From JAKFDK01 sp036676195 (GTDB lineage Bacteria > Bacillota > Sulfobacillia > Symbiobacteriales > ZC4RG38): DNA of 19,581 bases. Each line of letters starts with the position of its first letter. The first letter of the stretch is position 1. The DNA lies in assembly GCA_036676195.1 (NCBI GenBank), contig JAKFDK010000111.1:1-19581 (forward strand), written 5' to 3'. The position numbers and the translations under genes are program-made. Of the stretch, positions 1 to 7,927 are shown piece by piece. The notes beneath the pieces are model-generated. The model searched no databases. It was not told the origin of the DNA and was given only the letters and a program-made list of their open reading frames with translations.

Positions 1-1731
1 CGCCTGCCAGGTGGAAGCCCCAAGCGGCTTCCACTCCGGCCCAGACCAGGAAACCGCCTGCTGGCTGTGCACGGTGAGACTGAGGGTTTCGCCCGGCCCG
101 GCCGTACTGCCGGGGGTGGGGGCGAGCGTTCCCATTGGGGTCGCGGTTGCAGCGATGACGCCGGCTGGATAGGTCGGGCTTGTGTTACCGCTACTGTTCT
201 GAAACTGGGCGTAGACGCTCTTCGGTCCGTCCCCGGCCGGCAGGGTATGCAGCACCGGGGTGGCATAGGGCTGCCAGGCACCCCAGGTGGCTCCGTCGTT
301 GCTCAGGCGCATCTGGGTGATTCCGGCGCCGCCATCCTGCGCCTGCAGGTCCAGCCGCACGGTCACGGCCTGGCCTGGGGTGGTGGCCCGCCGGCTCCCC
401 GCCGCCACATCCTGCGGCACTACCATCGCTGTGGTATCCTGGTCCCAGTTCAGTACGCCGCTGCTGTAGCCGGCAGCGATTTCGGCGTCGGTCCGGGCGC
501 GGGATGAAATGCGCACATCGCCCATCTGGCCGTTAGCGAAACTACCTGACCAGGTACCGACGAAAGCCGTTGCACCTATTCCAAGCGGAACAGAGCGAGT
601 CGAAGTCGCCTCCAGATTCCCGTTCACATACAGCTTGCGCCCGGCCGGTGACCAGACAAAAGCATAATGGTACCAGGTATCGGGCTGAATCACGGTCGTT
701 CCGGCGTACGCATCCTCGTTGCTCCCGTTGCCATCCCAGACCGCGAGTCTACCCCCATGTGTGCTCATGCCCCGCATGATCAGCAGTCGCGGTCCGGGAA
801 AGTAACTGCCGGTCGAAAAGACAGCGCCATAATGTGAGAAAGATACGTCGTTGAGCTGAAACCAGCCCTCTATCGTCCCTTCCACAGTAGATATAACCCC
901 ATCTGTCGGCAGGCTCAGGAGCTCATCCGCACGGCTGCTGTTCCCCGGTGTCCAGGTCGTGGCGTAAGGCAATTTCTCCAACTGTGCCCCGTCCCACCAC
1001 AGACTCTCTCCGGTGGCGGCACCGAGCAGCTTCAGATCGACATAGCATTTCGTTGCGTTGGCAGGAGCCGTCCCCGTCACCGAAACCCTGCTCCAGGCTG
1101 AAGAGGCGTTGGTAGTGGTGCCTGCACTGGTGGAGAGATAACCCCCGTCGTCAAACCAGTAGATGACGGCAGTCCACTGCCTGCCTGCGGCGGCCTGCGC
1201 CCGGGCATACACACTGAACGTGTAGGTGGCACCGGCCTCGATATTGGTCTTGCTGTAACCGGTGTTGATCGTCACATCCCCATTTCCGGCCGCAACCACC
1301 TTGGCTGATGCGGAGCCGGTCCAGGCGTTGGACGTATCGCGGGTAACGGTGGTCGGCACCGATCCGCCGTAGTACAAACCGGTAGTATCCGTCTCCACGC
1401 TGGCCTGATTCGCAGTCAGCCCGTTGCTGGTGTAGCGTTCGATTACAACCCCCTGCCTGCCCGAAGGTTGCGTTGTGACCACCCGTGGCTGCCCGCTGCC
1501 CACCGGCATCCCGGTGGCGGGATGGTAGGCTTCGCTTGTCCGCATGAATCCACCGGGGGAGTACGTCCACCCCCCGATCGTGCCAGCCCCGCCGTTGATC
1601 GTCACCGAACCGAAGGTGGCTGATGCCTCCGCAACCGATATGTGTGGGTAGACACAGGTGACCAGGCTCCAGACCAAAACCAAAGCCAGGCGAAATCCCC
1701 GGGCTCTGCGGACAAACCACATGTGTTTCAT
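1..1731 (-). CDS. Large secreted header/CBM/LamG/Ig-like protein, 3' end beyond window
   Basis: 577 codons are open from an ATG at 1731 to the left edge with no stop, so the C-terminus lies outside the window. I chose 1731 rather than the in-frame ATG at 1737 because AGGAG (1739-1743) is 7 nt from the former and 1 nt from the latter. Residues 1-36 form a signal peptide (basic MKHMWFVRRARGFR, hydrophobic LALVLVWSLVT, then ISVAEA). There follow a header domain (about 37-110, with AYHPATGMP and SGQPRVV), a jelly-roll CBM-like domain (about 110-265, ending in ESLWWDGAQLE), a LamG-like domain (about 278-424: TIEGW, WYHYAFVWS, LYVNG, GQMGDVRISSRARTDAEIA), the linker WDQDTTAMVVPQDV from residue 429, one Ig-like domain (about 441-520: MRLSNDG, WGAWQPY, GDGPKSVYAQF) and the start of a second. 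It is probably an exported polysaccharide- or surface-binding protein. No catalytic residues are evident. It is a paralogue of the minus-strand genes at 8710-19581. Confidence 0.88.
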   Translation of the reverse strand, partial: MKHMWFVRRARGFRLALVLVWSLVTCVYPHISVAEASATFGSVTINGGAGTIGGWTYSPGGFMRTSEAYHPATGMPVGSGQPRVVTTQPSGRQGVVIERYTSNGLTANQASVETDTTGLYYGGSVPTTVTRDTSNAWTGSASAKVVAAGNGDVTINTGYSKTNIEAGATYTFSVYARAQAAAGRQWTAVIYWFDDGGYLSTSAGTTTNASSAWSRVSVTGTAPANATKCYVDLKLLGAATGESLWWDGAQLEKLPYATTWTPGNSSRADELLSLPTDGVISTVEGTIEGWFQLNDVSFSHYGAVFSTGSYFPGPRLLIMRGMSTHGGRLAVWDGNGSNEDAYAGTTVIQPDTWYHYAFVWSPAGRKLYVNGNLEATSTRSVPLGIGATAFVGTWSGSFANGQMGDVRISSRARTDAEIAAGYSSGVLNWDQDTTAMVVPQDVAAGSRRATTPGQAVTVRLDLQAQDGGAGITQMRLSNDGATWGAWQPYATPVLHTLPAGDGPKSVYAQFQNSSGNTSPTYPAGVIAATATPMGTLAPTPGSTAGPGETLSLTVHSQQAVSWSGPEWKPLGASTWQA

Positions 1732-1738
1732 GACCATG

Positions 1739-1743
1739 CTCCT
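1739..1743 (-). promoter_or_regulatory. Ribosome binding site deciding the start at 1731
   Basis: AGGAG on the minus strand is 7 nt upstream of the ATG at 1731. It lies almost on top of the ATG at 1737, which argues for the downstream start. Confidence 0.6.
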
Positions 1744-1928
1744 GGAGAAGCAGTAATCGTATCAGGACTGCGTCAAATGTTCTCGCCAAACCAAAATAGT
1801 CACTATAAACATACCATTCATCAACTCACCTAAGATAGATAGGTCCGATCGCCTCTAATCGACAATACAGAATACTCATATCTCTATTGTTGTGGTTCTC
1901 AAACAATTTGTCTGCTCTATTGAAACTC

Positions 1929-1957
1929 TTCAAAAATAGTAGCTGTAAGGCTATACT
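1929..1957 (+). promoter_or_regulatory. Candidate sigma-A promoter of the secretion operon
   Basis: A -35-like TTCAAA (1929-1934) and a -10-like TATACT (1952-1957) are separated by exactly 17 bp. They match the consensus hexamers at 4 of 6 and 5 of 6 positions. Transcription would start near 1964, about 48 nt before the TTG at 2012. An overlapping TTGAAA at 1920-1925 is 26 bp from the -10 and so too far. Sequence match only. Confidence 0.55.
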
Positions 1958-1995
1958 TAAGCTAATCCAAATCTCTTAGTGCTACTTTTATGCTT

Positions 1996-2001
1996 AAGGA
2001 G
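1996..2001 (+). promoter_or_regulatory. Ribosome binding site deciding the TTG start at 2012
   Basis: AAGGAG lies 10 nt before TTG 2012. The alternative in-frame GTG at 1979 would put this site inside the coding region and has no good site upstream of it. Confidence 0.6.
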
Positions 2002-2011
2002 CCTGCTCGCA

Positions 2012-2863
2012 TTGCTGACCGAACGCCTGAAACTCACCGGACGCTGGCTCCTGTGGCTGATCCTGGCCTGGCTCGTGGTGCGGGGCATCGCCTCAGTCGT
2101 TGTCCCCACCTCCCCCGCCACCGCTCCCCCGGCCGGCGTCACCGCACAGCCAGCCGCGCCCAGCCCTGAAGCAGGGGTCCACGCCATGCTGTTTGCCCGC
2201 CAATACCTGACCTGGCAGCGGGGGCAGCCGGACGAACATGCGCAGCGCCTGCACCCCTGGCTGCCGGCTGACGCTGACCCCGAGGAAACCGTCAACGTGC
2301 GCGACACGGAAAAAGACCAGACGGTCCGGGACGCCTGGGTTTACCGCACCACCCCGCTGAGCAGCGACCGGGTCCTCATCACCGTGCTGGCCGAGGTCAT
2401 CGCCAGAGCCGGGGACCAGCCGGACTCATCCCGCCTGTTGCTGCTCACCGTACCGGTGCTGAATACGCCGGCCGGACCTGCCGTGTATGACCTCCCTTCC
2501 TTTGTGCCCTTTGCCGTTGCGGCCCCAGCCCAGGGACCGGCCCTTACCGGTCAGGAACAGCCTGATGCCGGCGGCGAAGTACGGACCCTGGTCGAGGCAT
2601 TCTTCAAGGCATATGCCGAGGGGGCAGACACCCGCTTCTTCCTCCTGCCCGAAACCAGAATCACCGGATTTCCGGGCGGCACCCTGACCCTGGCCGCTGT
2701 GCCAGGGGTACAGGTACTGAAGACAGCCGACACCACCTGGGCGATGGCCGAGGTGGTGTGGCAAGACGTGCCCACGCAGGCGCAGTTTCGCCAGCGGTAT
2801 GCTCTGGAACTGGTGCACCGGGACCGCTGGCTGATCAAGGATCTGCTGCAGAAAGGGGTCTGA
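2012..2863 (+). CDS. tcpC: TcpC-like (VirB8-type) conjugation/T4SS assembly protein
   Basis: 283 residues from TTG 2012, chosen for AAGGAG 10 nt upstream; an in-frame GTG at 1979 would add 11 residues. A short basic cytoplasmic N-terminus leads to one membrane helix (about 12-31: WLLWLILAWLVVRGIASVVV), a Pro/Ala-rich linker (about 32-55), and two alpha/beta regions consistent with the paired NTF2-like folds of TcpC (about 56-170, starting AMLFARQYLTW; about 188-283, starting VRTLVEAFFKAYAEG and ending RDRWLIKDLLQKGV). In Tn916/pCW3-type systems TcpC is a bitopic membrane protein outside the cell, equivalent to VirB8, that scaffolds the transfer channel. It is first in the operon and is followed by TcpD-, TcpE-, VirB4- and TcpH-like genes in the pCW3 order, which strengthens the call. 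The assignment rests on architecture and context, not alignment. Confidence 0.8.
   Translation: MLTERLKLTGRWLLWLILAWLVVRGIASVVVPTSPATAPPAGVTAQPAAPSPEAGVHAMLFARQYLTWQRGQPDEHAQRLHPWLPADADPEETVNVRDTEKDQTVRDAWVYRTTPLSSDRVLITVLAEVIARAGDQPDSSRLLLLTVPVLNTPAGPAVYDLPSFVPFAVAAPAQGPALTGQEQPDAGGEVRTLVEAFFKAYAEGADTRFFLLPETRITGFPGGTLTLAAVPGVQVLKTADTTWAMAEVVWQDVPTQAQFRQRYALELVHRDRWLIKDLLQKGV
2852..2858 (+). promoter_or_regulatory. Ribosome binding site for the TTG start at 2869
   Basis: AAAGGGG in the last codons of tcpC is 10 nt before TTG 2869, the same spacing as at tcpC. This supports a TTG start just after the tcpC stop and translational coupling. Confidence 0.5.
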
Positions 2864-2868
2864 ACCGA

Positions 2869-3219
2869 TTGCGCCGCCAACACCGCCTGCTGGCTGCCAT
2901 GACTGCCGCCGCTGCGTTTTTTCAGGTCTCCGTGGGCCAGGCCCTGGCCGCCGCCGCATCAGGCCCCTATGCCGCCCCCGGCCAGGTGGGCGGTGGCATC
3001 AACCCCGGAGATCGCATCGGCGCCTGGGTGACCCATAACGTCAGTGCCCTCTTTGCCCCGCTGCTGGGCGTCATCGGCCTGTATTACCTGGCCCGGCGGC
3101 AGTTTACCCAGTTCCTTTCCTTCGCCGTCTTCGCCGTCATCGTCAGCCTGTTCATCTACGGCGGGACCGAGTTCAAGGACTCCGCCGTCAGCCTGGCCAA
3201 ATGGGTCATCGGCAAGTAG
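2869..3219 (+). CDS. TcpD-like / VirB2-like small membrane protein of the T4SS
   Basis: 116 residues from TTG 2869, five bases after the tcpC stop. Longer in-frame starts back to 2758 overlap tcpC and lose the signal peptide. The N-terminus RRQHR plus LLAAMTAAAAFFQ and ALAAAA resembles a cleavable signal sequence. A Gly/Pro-rich segment (GPYAAPGQVGGGINPGDRIG) follows, then two hydrophobic helices (about 62-80, ALFAPLLGVIGLYYLA; about 86-104, FLSFAVFAVIVSLFIYGG) around a short basic loop ARRQFTQ, and an amphipathic tail KDSAVSLAKWVIGK. Small size, signal peptide, two helices and position between TcpC and TcpE fit TcpD of pCW3, and also the general VirB2 pilin plan. Whether it forms a pilus-like polymer cannot be seen. 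The next gene starts 2 bp after the stop. Confidence 0.7.
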   Translation: MRRQHRLLAAMTAAAAFFQVSVGQALAAAASGPYAAPGQVGGGINPGDRIGAWVTHNVSALFAPLLGVIGLYYLARRQFTQFLSFAVFAVIVSLFIYGGTEFKDSAVSLAKWVIGK

Positions 3220-3221
3220 CC

Positions 3222-3647
3222 ATGGAGCGGTTACGCTTACCCACCTACCGGCAGGTCTGGAGCCTGGAACGGGTGATCTACAAAATTGAAGGCGTGCGCC
3301 TGCCCATGGCGGTTTCCTTCCGGCAGGCGGGTGTGTTCGCCGCCACCGCCATCGCCATGGCCATTCTCAGCCGGGTGTCGGCGATCGGCGCGGTCTCCCC
3401 GGCCGTGCGATACATCCTGGTGCCGGCGCTGGTGACCTGGTATCTGACCCGACAGTCCCTGGACGGCCGGCCGCCGCACCGGTGGCTGTGGGTCCAGATC
3501 CGCTTCTGGCTGGGCCCCCGGCGGCTGCTGCGGTTCCGGGCGCCTGCCCGGGAGCCGCAGCGGCTGCGCATGCGCGCCTCTGTTTGGACCCGCACTGGCA
3601 GCACGGGCAGGGGGAATCCGGGTGCAGTTTCCGATCACCTTTCTTGA
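3222..3647 (+). CDS. tcpE: TcpE family conjugation protein
   Basis: 141 residues from ATG 3222, two bases after the preceding stop. No strong ribosome site is visible, so translation is probably coupled. An in-frame ATG at 3201 would add seven residues lying inside the previous gene. The N-terminus has a TcpE-type pattern (PTYRQVWSLERVIYKIEG, then VRLP), followed by two membrane segments (about 36-55 GVFAATAIAMAILSRVSAIG; about 67-82 VRYILVPALVTWYL), a DGRPPHRW motif and a basic cytoplasmic tail. TcpE proteins are small inner-membrane parts of Gram-positive conjugation machines, needed for transfer in pCW3 with an unresolved role. The last 26 bases overlap the start of the VirB4 gene. Confidence 0.8.
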   Translation: MERLRLPTYRQVWSLERVIYKIEGVRLPMAVSFRQAGVFAATAIAMAILSRVSAIGAVSPAVRYILVPALVTWYLTRQSLDGRPPHRWLWVQIRFWLGPRRLLRFRAPAREPQRLRMRASVWTRTGSTGRGNPGAVSDHLS

Positions 3648-6120
3648 AGCCAACCTGGTCTTTAACCGGCAACGGGACATCTGGGCCGTCTACCGCCTGC
3701 AGCCGTTTCATTATGAACACCTGAGCGCCGACGAGCGCCTGTCCCTGCTGCAGCGCCTGACCCACCTGCTCGGCAGCCTGGAGGAGTTTCACGGCCAGAT
3801 CCTGCTGGTTCCCCGGCCCCACCGGGTACAGGAGCATTTCGCGGCCCTGGGGGCACAGGCGGCCGGGGTGCTGGCGGAACCGGCCCGGGCCTACTGCTGT
3901 ACGGTGGGGGACCGGCTGGCGCAGACGCTCCCGCCGGAATCGGCCGATTATGCCTACTACCTGTGCCTGCGCCTGCCCCTGACCGCCACCGCGGATCCCG
4001 CCGGCGATCAGGCTTTCTGGCGCAGCGTCTGGTCCGGGCCAAAGCGTCTGCTGGAAGAGTGGGCCGGTGTGGCCAGTGATGTGCGTACCGAAACCGAGGT
4101 GGCCACAGCCCTGGAGCGGGAGGCGTTGCTGTACCAGCGTGTCGCCCGGTTGCTCAGGGCCGAGCGGGCGGCCCCGGCCGAAGTGGCCTACCTGATCCGG
4201 CGGGCCTTTTTCCGTGCCGTGGGTGAACCGGCCATTCCGTCCGGATGGCAGCCGGAAGTGGAGGCACAGCCGGGTCCGGAGGGCCAGCTAAAGCTGCAGA
4301 TGCGCCGCGCCACCCTGCAGGCCCTGGCCGAGGGCGAACTGGATTTGCGCAATCCCCGCCGGGTGGGAGTGACCCAGATCCATGAGGGGGATGAACGCAC
4401 CGGATACACCAGCTTTGCGGCCCTGGCCGGCCTGCCTGATGAACTGGCCTTTCCCGGCGGTGAATGGCTGTACCACCTGCAGGACCTGCCGTTTCCGGTT
4501 GAGGTCTGCCTGCGCTGGCAGTGCGTGAGCCCCCGCCGGGCGCTGACCCTGGTGCGCCGCAAGAAGCTGGATATCACCGACCAGGGCGAGCACACCCGGC
4601 GGGCCGGCGAGGAACTGCCCCTGTCGCTGCTGGACGCCCATGATCAGGCGCAGTTGCTGGAACATGACCTGAAGCGGCGGCAGTTCCCGCTGCTGGAGGC
4701 CACCTGCCTGTTCGCCGTCTCCAGCCCTGACCCGCGGCAACTGCATGAACGGGTGCAGCGGCTCAGGGACCATTTCGCCGGTCTGCAGATGACCGTGGAA
4801 GTGCCCACCGGCGACCAGCTCGCCGCCCTGATGGACTTCCTGCCCGGCGCCCCCTGCCACCTGATCGACTACACCCACCGGCTGCCGCCGGAGGTCGTGG
4901 CTGCCTCCATGTTTCTGGCCACCCGCTCCCTGGGGGATCTTTCGGGCCCCTACCTGGGCCGGATCGGCCTGCTGAACAAGCCGGTGTATCTGGACCCGGC
5001 GCTGCCACCCCGCCGCAACCGCAGCGCCAGCGTGGCCTTTTTGGGCACCCTGGGCAGCGGCAAGAGCTTTGCCGCCAACCTGCTGGCGTACCAGGCGGTA
5101 CTGACCCGGGGTGCCCGGGTGCTGATTCTGGACCCCAAGGGCGAGCGCGGCACCTGGCCAGACCTGCTGCCCGATGTGCAGGGGCACCTGCAAGTGATCC
5201 GCCTGACGCCCGGCGCCGACGACGACGGCAAGCTGGATCCGTTTATCATGGGCCAGGCCCTGCCAGCGGAAGAGTTAAAGGAGATCGGCAACCTCGCCCT
5301 CTCCCTGCTCAGCTTCCTGACGGGCGCCGGCACCGGCGACGAAAAATTCCTGGCCCTGATGGAAGCCGTGGAGCGCGTCAAGCGATCCCCGGTGCGCAGC
5401 CTGCGCCGGGTGGTGGCTGAACTGGCCGCCATGGGCAGTGACCAGCCGGTGGCCGCCGCCCTGGCCCGCTACCTGGAGGCACTGAGCCAACAGGCGTATG
5501 CCAACCTGCTCTTTGGCCAGGGCCATGAGCCCGGGCTGGATGTAACGGCCCCCATGAGCATTCTGCAACTGCAGCGGCTCAGCATGCCGCCGGCGGGCAA
5601 GCCCCAGGGGGACTACAGCCTGGAAGAATTGCTCTCGGTCGCCCTGATGCATGCGATTACGGCCTTTGCCACGCTGTTTACCCGCCGGGACCGCGGGGTG
5701 TTCAAGGTGGTGCTGCTGGACGAGGCGTGGTCGGTGCTGGCCAGTGCCCAGGGCAAGGCCCTGGTGACCAACCTGCTGCGCACCGGCCGGGCCATGAACA
5801 ACGCCGTCTACCTGGTGACCCAGAACACGGCCGACCTGCTGGACGAAACGATCCGCAACAACATCGGCGCCAGGCTGGTGTTCCGGTCGCAGGACCAGAC
5901 AGAGGTGGCTCGGGTTCTGCAGTTTCTGAACCTGGAGCCAAACGAGGAGAACGCCCTCGCCGTCCGGGGCCTTGAGACCGGCGCCGCCCTGCTGCAGGAC
6001 CTGGACGGGCGTGTGGGCGTGGTGCAGATTGACGCGGTTCTGAGCCACCTGGCCCGCGCCTTCGATACCCGGCCGCCGGCACCGCCGCCGCCGCCGGGAC
6101 CGGGGAGCGGCGGGCCATGA
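3622..6120 (+). CDS. virB4: VirB4/TcpF-type T4SS ATPase
   Basis: 832 residues from GTG 3622, with AGGGGG (3609-3614) 7 nt upstream inside tcpE. The C-terminal half is a P-loop motor: Walker A GTLGSGKS at residues 475-482, Walker B region FKVVLLDEAW at 694-703 with D700 and E701, then RTGRAMNNAVYLVTQNTADL, the conserved helix and Gln-containing strand of HerA/VirB4-type ATPases. The N-terminal half (about 1-430) is the divergent VirB4/TraC region. The family powers assembly of, and transport through, type IV secretion channels at the cytoplasmic membrane; length and layout match Tn916 Orf16 and TcpF. Antisense ORFs here (for example 4288-5193) are shadows. The protein ends in a Pro/Gly tail (PPAPPPPPGPGSGG) that I cannot assign. 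Its stop overlaps the next start (ATGA). Confidence 0.93.
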   Translation: MQFPITFLEANLVFNRQRDIWAVYRLQPFHYEHLSADERLSLLQRLTHLLGSLEEFHGQILLVPRPHRVQEHFAALGAQAAGVLAEPARAYCCTVGDRLAQTLPPESADYAYYLCLRLPLTATADPAGDQAFWRSVWSGPKRLLEEWAGVASDVRTETEVATALEREALLYQRVARLLRAERAAPAEVAYLIRRAFFRAVGEPAIPSGWQPEVEAQPGPEGQLKLQMRRATLQALAEGELDLRNPRRVGVTQIHEGDERTGYTSFAALAGLPDELAFPGGEWLYHLQDLPFPVEVCLRWQCVSPRRALTLVRRKKLDITDQGEHTRRAGEELPLSLLDAHDQAQLLEHDLKRRQFPLLEATCLFAVSSPDPRQLHERVQRLRDHFAGLQMTVEVPTGDQLAALMDFLPGAPCHLIDYTHRLPPEVVAASMFLATRSLGDLSGPYLGRIGLLNKPVYLDPALPPRRNRSASVAFLGTLGSGKSFAANLLAYQAVLTRGARVLILDPKGERGTWPDLLPDVQGHLQVIRLTPGADDDGKLDPFIMGQALPAEELKEIGNLALSLLSFLTGAGTGDEKFLALMEAVERVKRSPVRSLRRVVAELAAMGSDQPVAAALARYLEALSQQAYANLLFGQGHEPGLDVTAPMSILQLQRLSMPPAGKPQGDYSLEELLSVALMHAITAFATLFTRRDRGVFKVVLLDEAWSVLASAQGKALVTNLLRTGRAMNNAVYLVTQNTADLLDETIRNNIGARLVFRSQDQTEVARVLQFLNLEPNEENALAVRGLETGAALLQDLDGRVGVVQIDAVLSHLARAFDTRPPAPPPPPGPGSGGP

Positions 6121-7862
6121 GCAGTCGGCGCTTGCGCTGGTCCGCCCTGGCGGCGGCTGCATGGCTGCTGGTGCTCCTGGTGGGCGCGATACCCGCCCGG
6201 GCAGCGGACCCGGTCCGGGCAGCAGATGGCGACATTCCGCCGCCGCAGCCTGCTTCCGGGCAGGCGGTTGCACTCTATGACCGGATACCCCTGTGGAACT
6301 ACACGATCGACGGCGATAACTCATACCAGGATGCACCGGGCAAACAGACGTATGTAACGGTCAATGCCCTGCTGACTGCCAAGGCGTGGCTGGTACATAC
6401 AGCGATCCGCACGGCTGAGTATGCCGCCGGACTGCATCTGATGGAGCCCCTGGCCGGGCCGGCGGCCGCAGTATCCCAGCGCCTGTCAGCGGAGTTCTGG
6501 ACGCAGCCCTGGGTGACCGGCGGCCTGGCACTGAGCGGTCTGGCGGCCTTGCTGGCGGGAGCCGTGTACCGCCGCCGCAGCCGGGCCTACAGTCTCCTGG
6601 TCGGTACGGTTCTGGTCTTGGTGGCCAGCACGTGGCTGGCCGGGCGGCTGGATGCGGTGCTGAACTCGGCGGTCTGGTCGGCAGCAGGGGCCACCGATGT
6701 GGGGCTGCGGGCAGTGGCAGACGGTGCGGCCGCGCTGCAGCCGAGCGGCGGCCAGGCTGCAACCACCGGCCGACCCGGCTGGCTGATCCGTGCCGGCGGC
6801 GAGGCGTTGTGGGAGACTCATGTGCTGCAGCCCTGGGCGAACCTCGAGTTCGCCTCCATGGAAACTGCCAGGATGTATACAGCTGCAGACATGCCGGGCG
6901 GTACGTTTCTCAACCTGGCCCCCAGTGCACGCCAGGCTTTGTTCTTCCAGTTACCGGTGAGCCAGCGCCAGCGGGACTTTACCTGGTGGGGCGCCGACTT
7001 CACGGTGCGCCGGCTCGTTCTGGCGGCGGTGGGTTTGCTCCTGGCCGTCTTGGCGGCCGGCCCCCTTCTCCTGCTGGCCGGTGGGCTGGTGCTATACCAG
7101 GTTTTCTTCGTTCTGCTGCTGATGCTGGCACCGGTCTGGTTGCTGCTGGCTCTGTGGTGGCCGGGTGCGGCGGGGCGGTTGCTCAGGCAACTGCTCTGGC
7201 GCGGACTGGGAGCGCTGGTGATGCAGGTGGTCTACGGGCTCCTGCTGGCCATTGTGCTCTTGCTCCTGATGGTAACGGCGGACCTGGCTCCCCACTGGGG
7301 CTGGGTAGTAACGGCGATCCTGCAGGCAACCGTCAGTCTGGCTGTGTACTTTTATCGCCAGGAATGGCTGTACCTGTTTTCCGGCCGCCTCCGGTCCATC
7401 ATGGCGAGGGATAGAGGCAGAACGGTTACTCGCACTGGGCATACCCAGTTTGCTGGGCCACGATCGGTAGCTGTGCCGACAGAACGGCCTGTCCATCTTT
7501 GGGCTATGGTTTCAACTACGGAAAGTTCGGCGGGTCACCAGCCGGTCGAGCGCCTCCGGTCTCCTTTCCCAGCCACCGAGACACCGACCGGGTCGTTCCT
7601 GCCGGCGAACGGCTTCCGCGAGGACGAAACACCAGCAGATTCAAGCCAGAACCACGACCCACTGACCGATTTCCGGGACAGGATGAACCTGCTGCGCACA
7701 GATATGCAAGCCAGACGGCCCGAATGGCCCGCTGTCCACGGTGGGGCTGCCGACCCGGCCCCCGCTGACACAAGCCTGGCAGAAGCCCTTCGAGCCCCAC
7801 GCTCACCTGGGGCGCAGCGTCCGATCCAGCCCGGAGGACGTGTTCCCCCGCGCAGCCAGTGA
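6117..7862 (+). CDS. TcpH-like (VirB6-type) polytopic membrane protein, CD3337/EF1877-like
   Basis: 581 residues from ATG 6117, overlapping the VirB4 stop by 4 bp, with GGGGAG 9 nt upstream. There is a signal peptide (about 1-30: basic RRLRW, then LLVLLVGAIPARAA), an extracytoplasmic segment with the family-like DRIPLWNYTIDG (55-66), membrane helices at about 131-151 and 157-176, a long loop (177-298), and a hydrophobic core of about four helices (299-349, 362-387, 393-413). The C-terminal tail (about 425-581) is soluble, Pro/Arg-rich and predicted to be cytoplasmic. This plan matches the large membrane protein that follows VirB4 in Tn916 and pCW3 systems (Orf15/TcpH), equivalent to VirB6, which forms the inner-membrane channel. 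In pCW3 a peptidoglycan hydrolase gene (tcpG) precedes tcpH; none is present here. Helix boundaries are by eye. Confidence 0.8.
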   Translation: MSSRRLRWSALAAAAWLLVLLVGAIPARAADPVRAADGDIPPPQPASGQAVALYDRIPLWNYTIDGDNSYQDAPGKQTYVTVNALLTAKAWLVHTAIRTAEYAAGLHLMEPLAGPAAAVSQRLSAEFWTQPWVTGGLALSGLAALLAGAVYRRRSRAYSLLVGTVLVLVASTWLAGRLDAVLNSAVWSAAGATDVGLRAVADGAAALQPSGGQAATTGRPGWLIRAGGEALWETHVLQPWANLEFASMETARMYTAADMPGGTFLNLAPSARQALFFQLPVSQRQRDFTWWGADFTVRRLVLAAVGLLLAVLAAGPLLLLAGGLVLYQVFFVLLLMLAPVWLLLALWWPGAAGRLLRQLLWRGLGALVMQVVYGLLLAIVLLLLMVTADLAPHWGWVVTAILQATVSLAVYFYRQEWLYLFSGRLRSIMARDRGRTVTRTGHTQFAGPRSVAVPTERPVHLWAMVSTTESSAGHQPVERLRSPFPATETPTGSFLPANGFREDETPADSSQNHDPLTDFRDRMNLLRTDMQARRPEWPAVHGGAADPAPADTSLAEALRAPRSPGAQRPIQPGGRVPPRSQ

Positions 7863-7915
7863 GTCTGCTTCTTTCAGACGGGTACGCCCCCAGATTGGCT
7901 GAAAGATCATCCCGC

Positions 7916-7921
7916 AGGGAG
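7916..7921 (+). promoter_or_regulatory. Ribosome binding site supporting the GTG start at 7928
   Basis: AGGGAG lies 6 nt upstream of GTG 7928. The alternative GTG at 7859, overlapping the previous stop as GTGA, has a weaker upstream site and would put 23 charged residues before the signal peptide. Confidence 0.5.
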
Positions 7922-7927
7922 AGACAG

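Larger units (their letters stand above)
1732..2011. other. AT-rich divergent intergenic region
   Basis: About 280 bp separate the leftward lectin gene from the rightward secretion operon. From about 1780 to 1980 it is clearly richer in A+T than anything else in the window. No convincing ORF is present. It holds a plausible rightward promoter (separate entry) and ribosome binding sites at both ends. A clear leftward promoter could not be chosen: a TATAGT on the minus strand (1802-1807) lacks a matching -35 box. No strong operator palindrome was seen. Confidence 0.7.

Noticed and set aside
1151..1789. Minus-strand ORF of 212 codons near the left lectin gene
   Set aside because: It is a different frame from the continuous 577-codon lectin frame, and its Cys/His/Arg-rich product shows no domain. 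The lectin frame has a signal peptide and recognisable domains.
1802..1830. Possible leftward promoter with TATAGT as -10 (1802-1807)
   Set aside because: The region 16-18 bp upstream on the minus strand (around GGTGAG) does not resemble a -35 box, and no proper extended -10 is present.
4288..6336. Long minus-strand ORFs (4288-5193, 5275-6336) opposite the VirB4 gene
   Set aside because: Their translations are low-complexity Gln/Gly/Pro/Arg-rich, typical of the antisense of G+C-rich genes, and the plus strand has clear Walker motifs.
7859..7927. GTG 7859 (GTGA overlap) as the start of the mini-lectin
   Set aside because: It would put 23 mostly polar and charged residues before an evident signal peptide. 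GTG 7928 has AGGGAG 6 nt upstream. It cannot be fully excluded, as stop-start overlap is used elsewhere in the operon.
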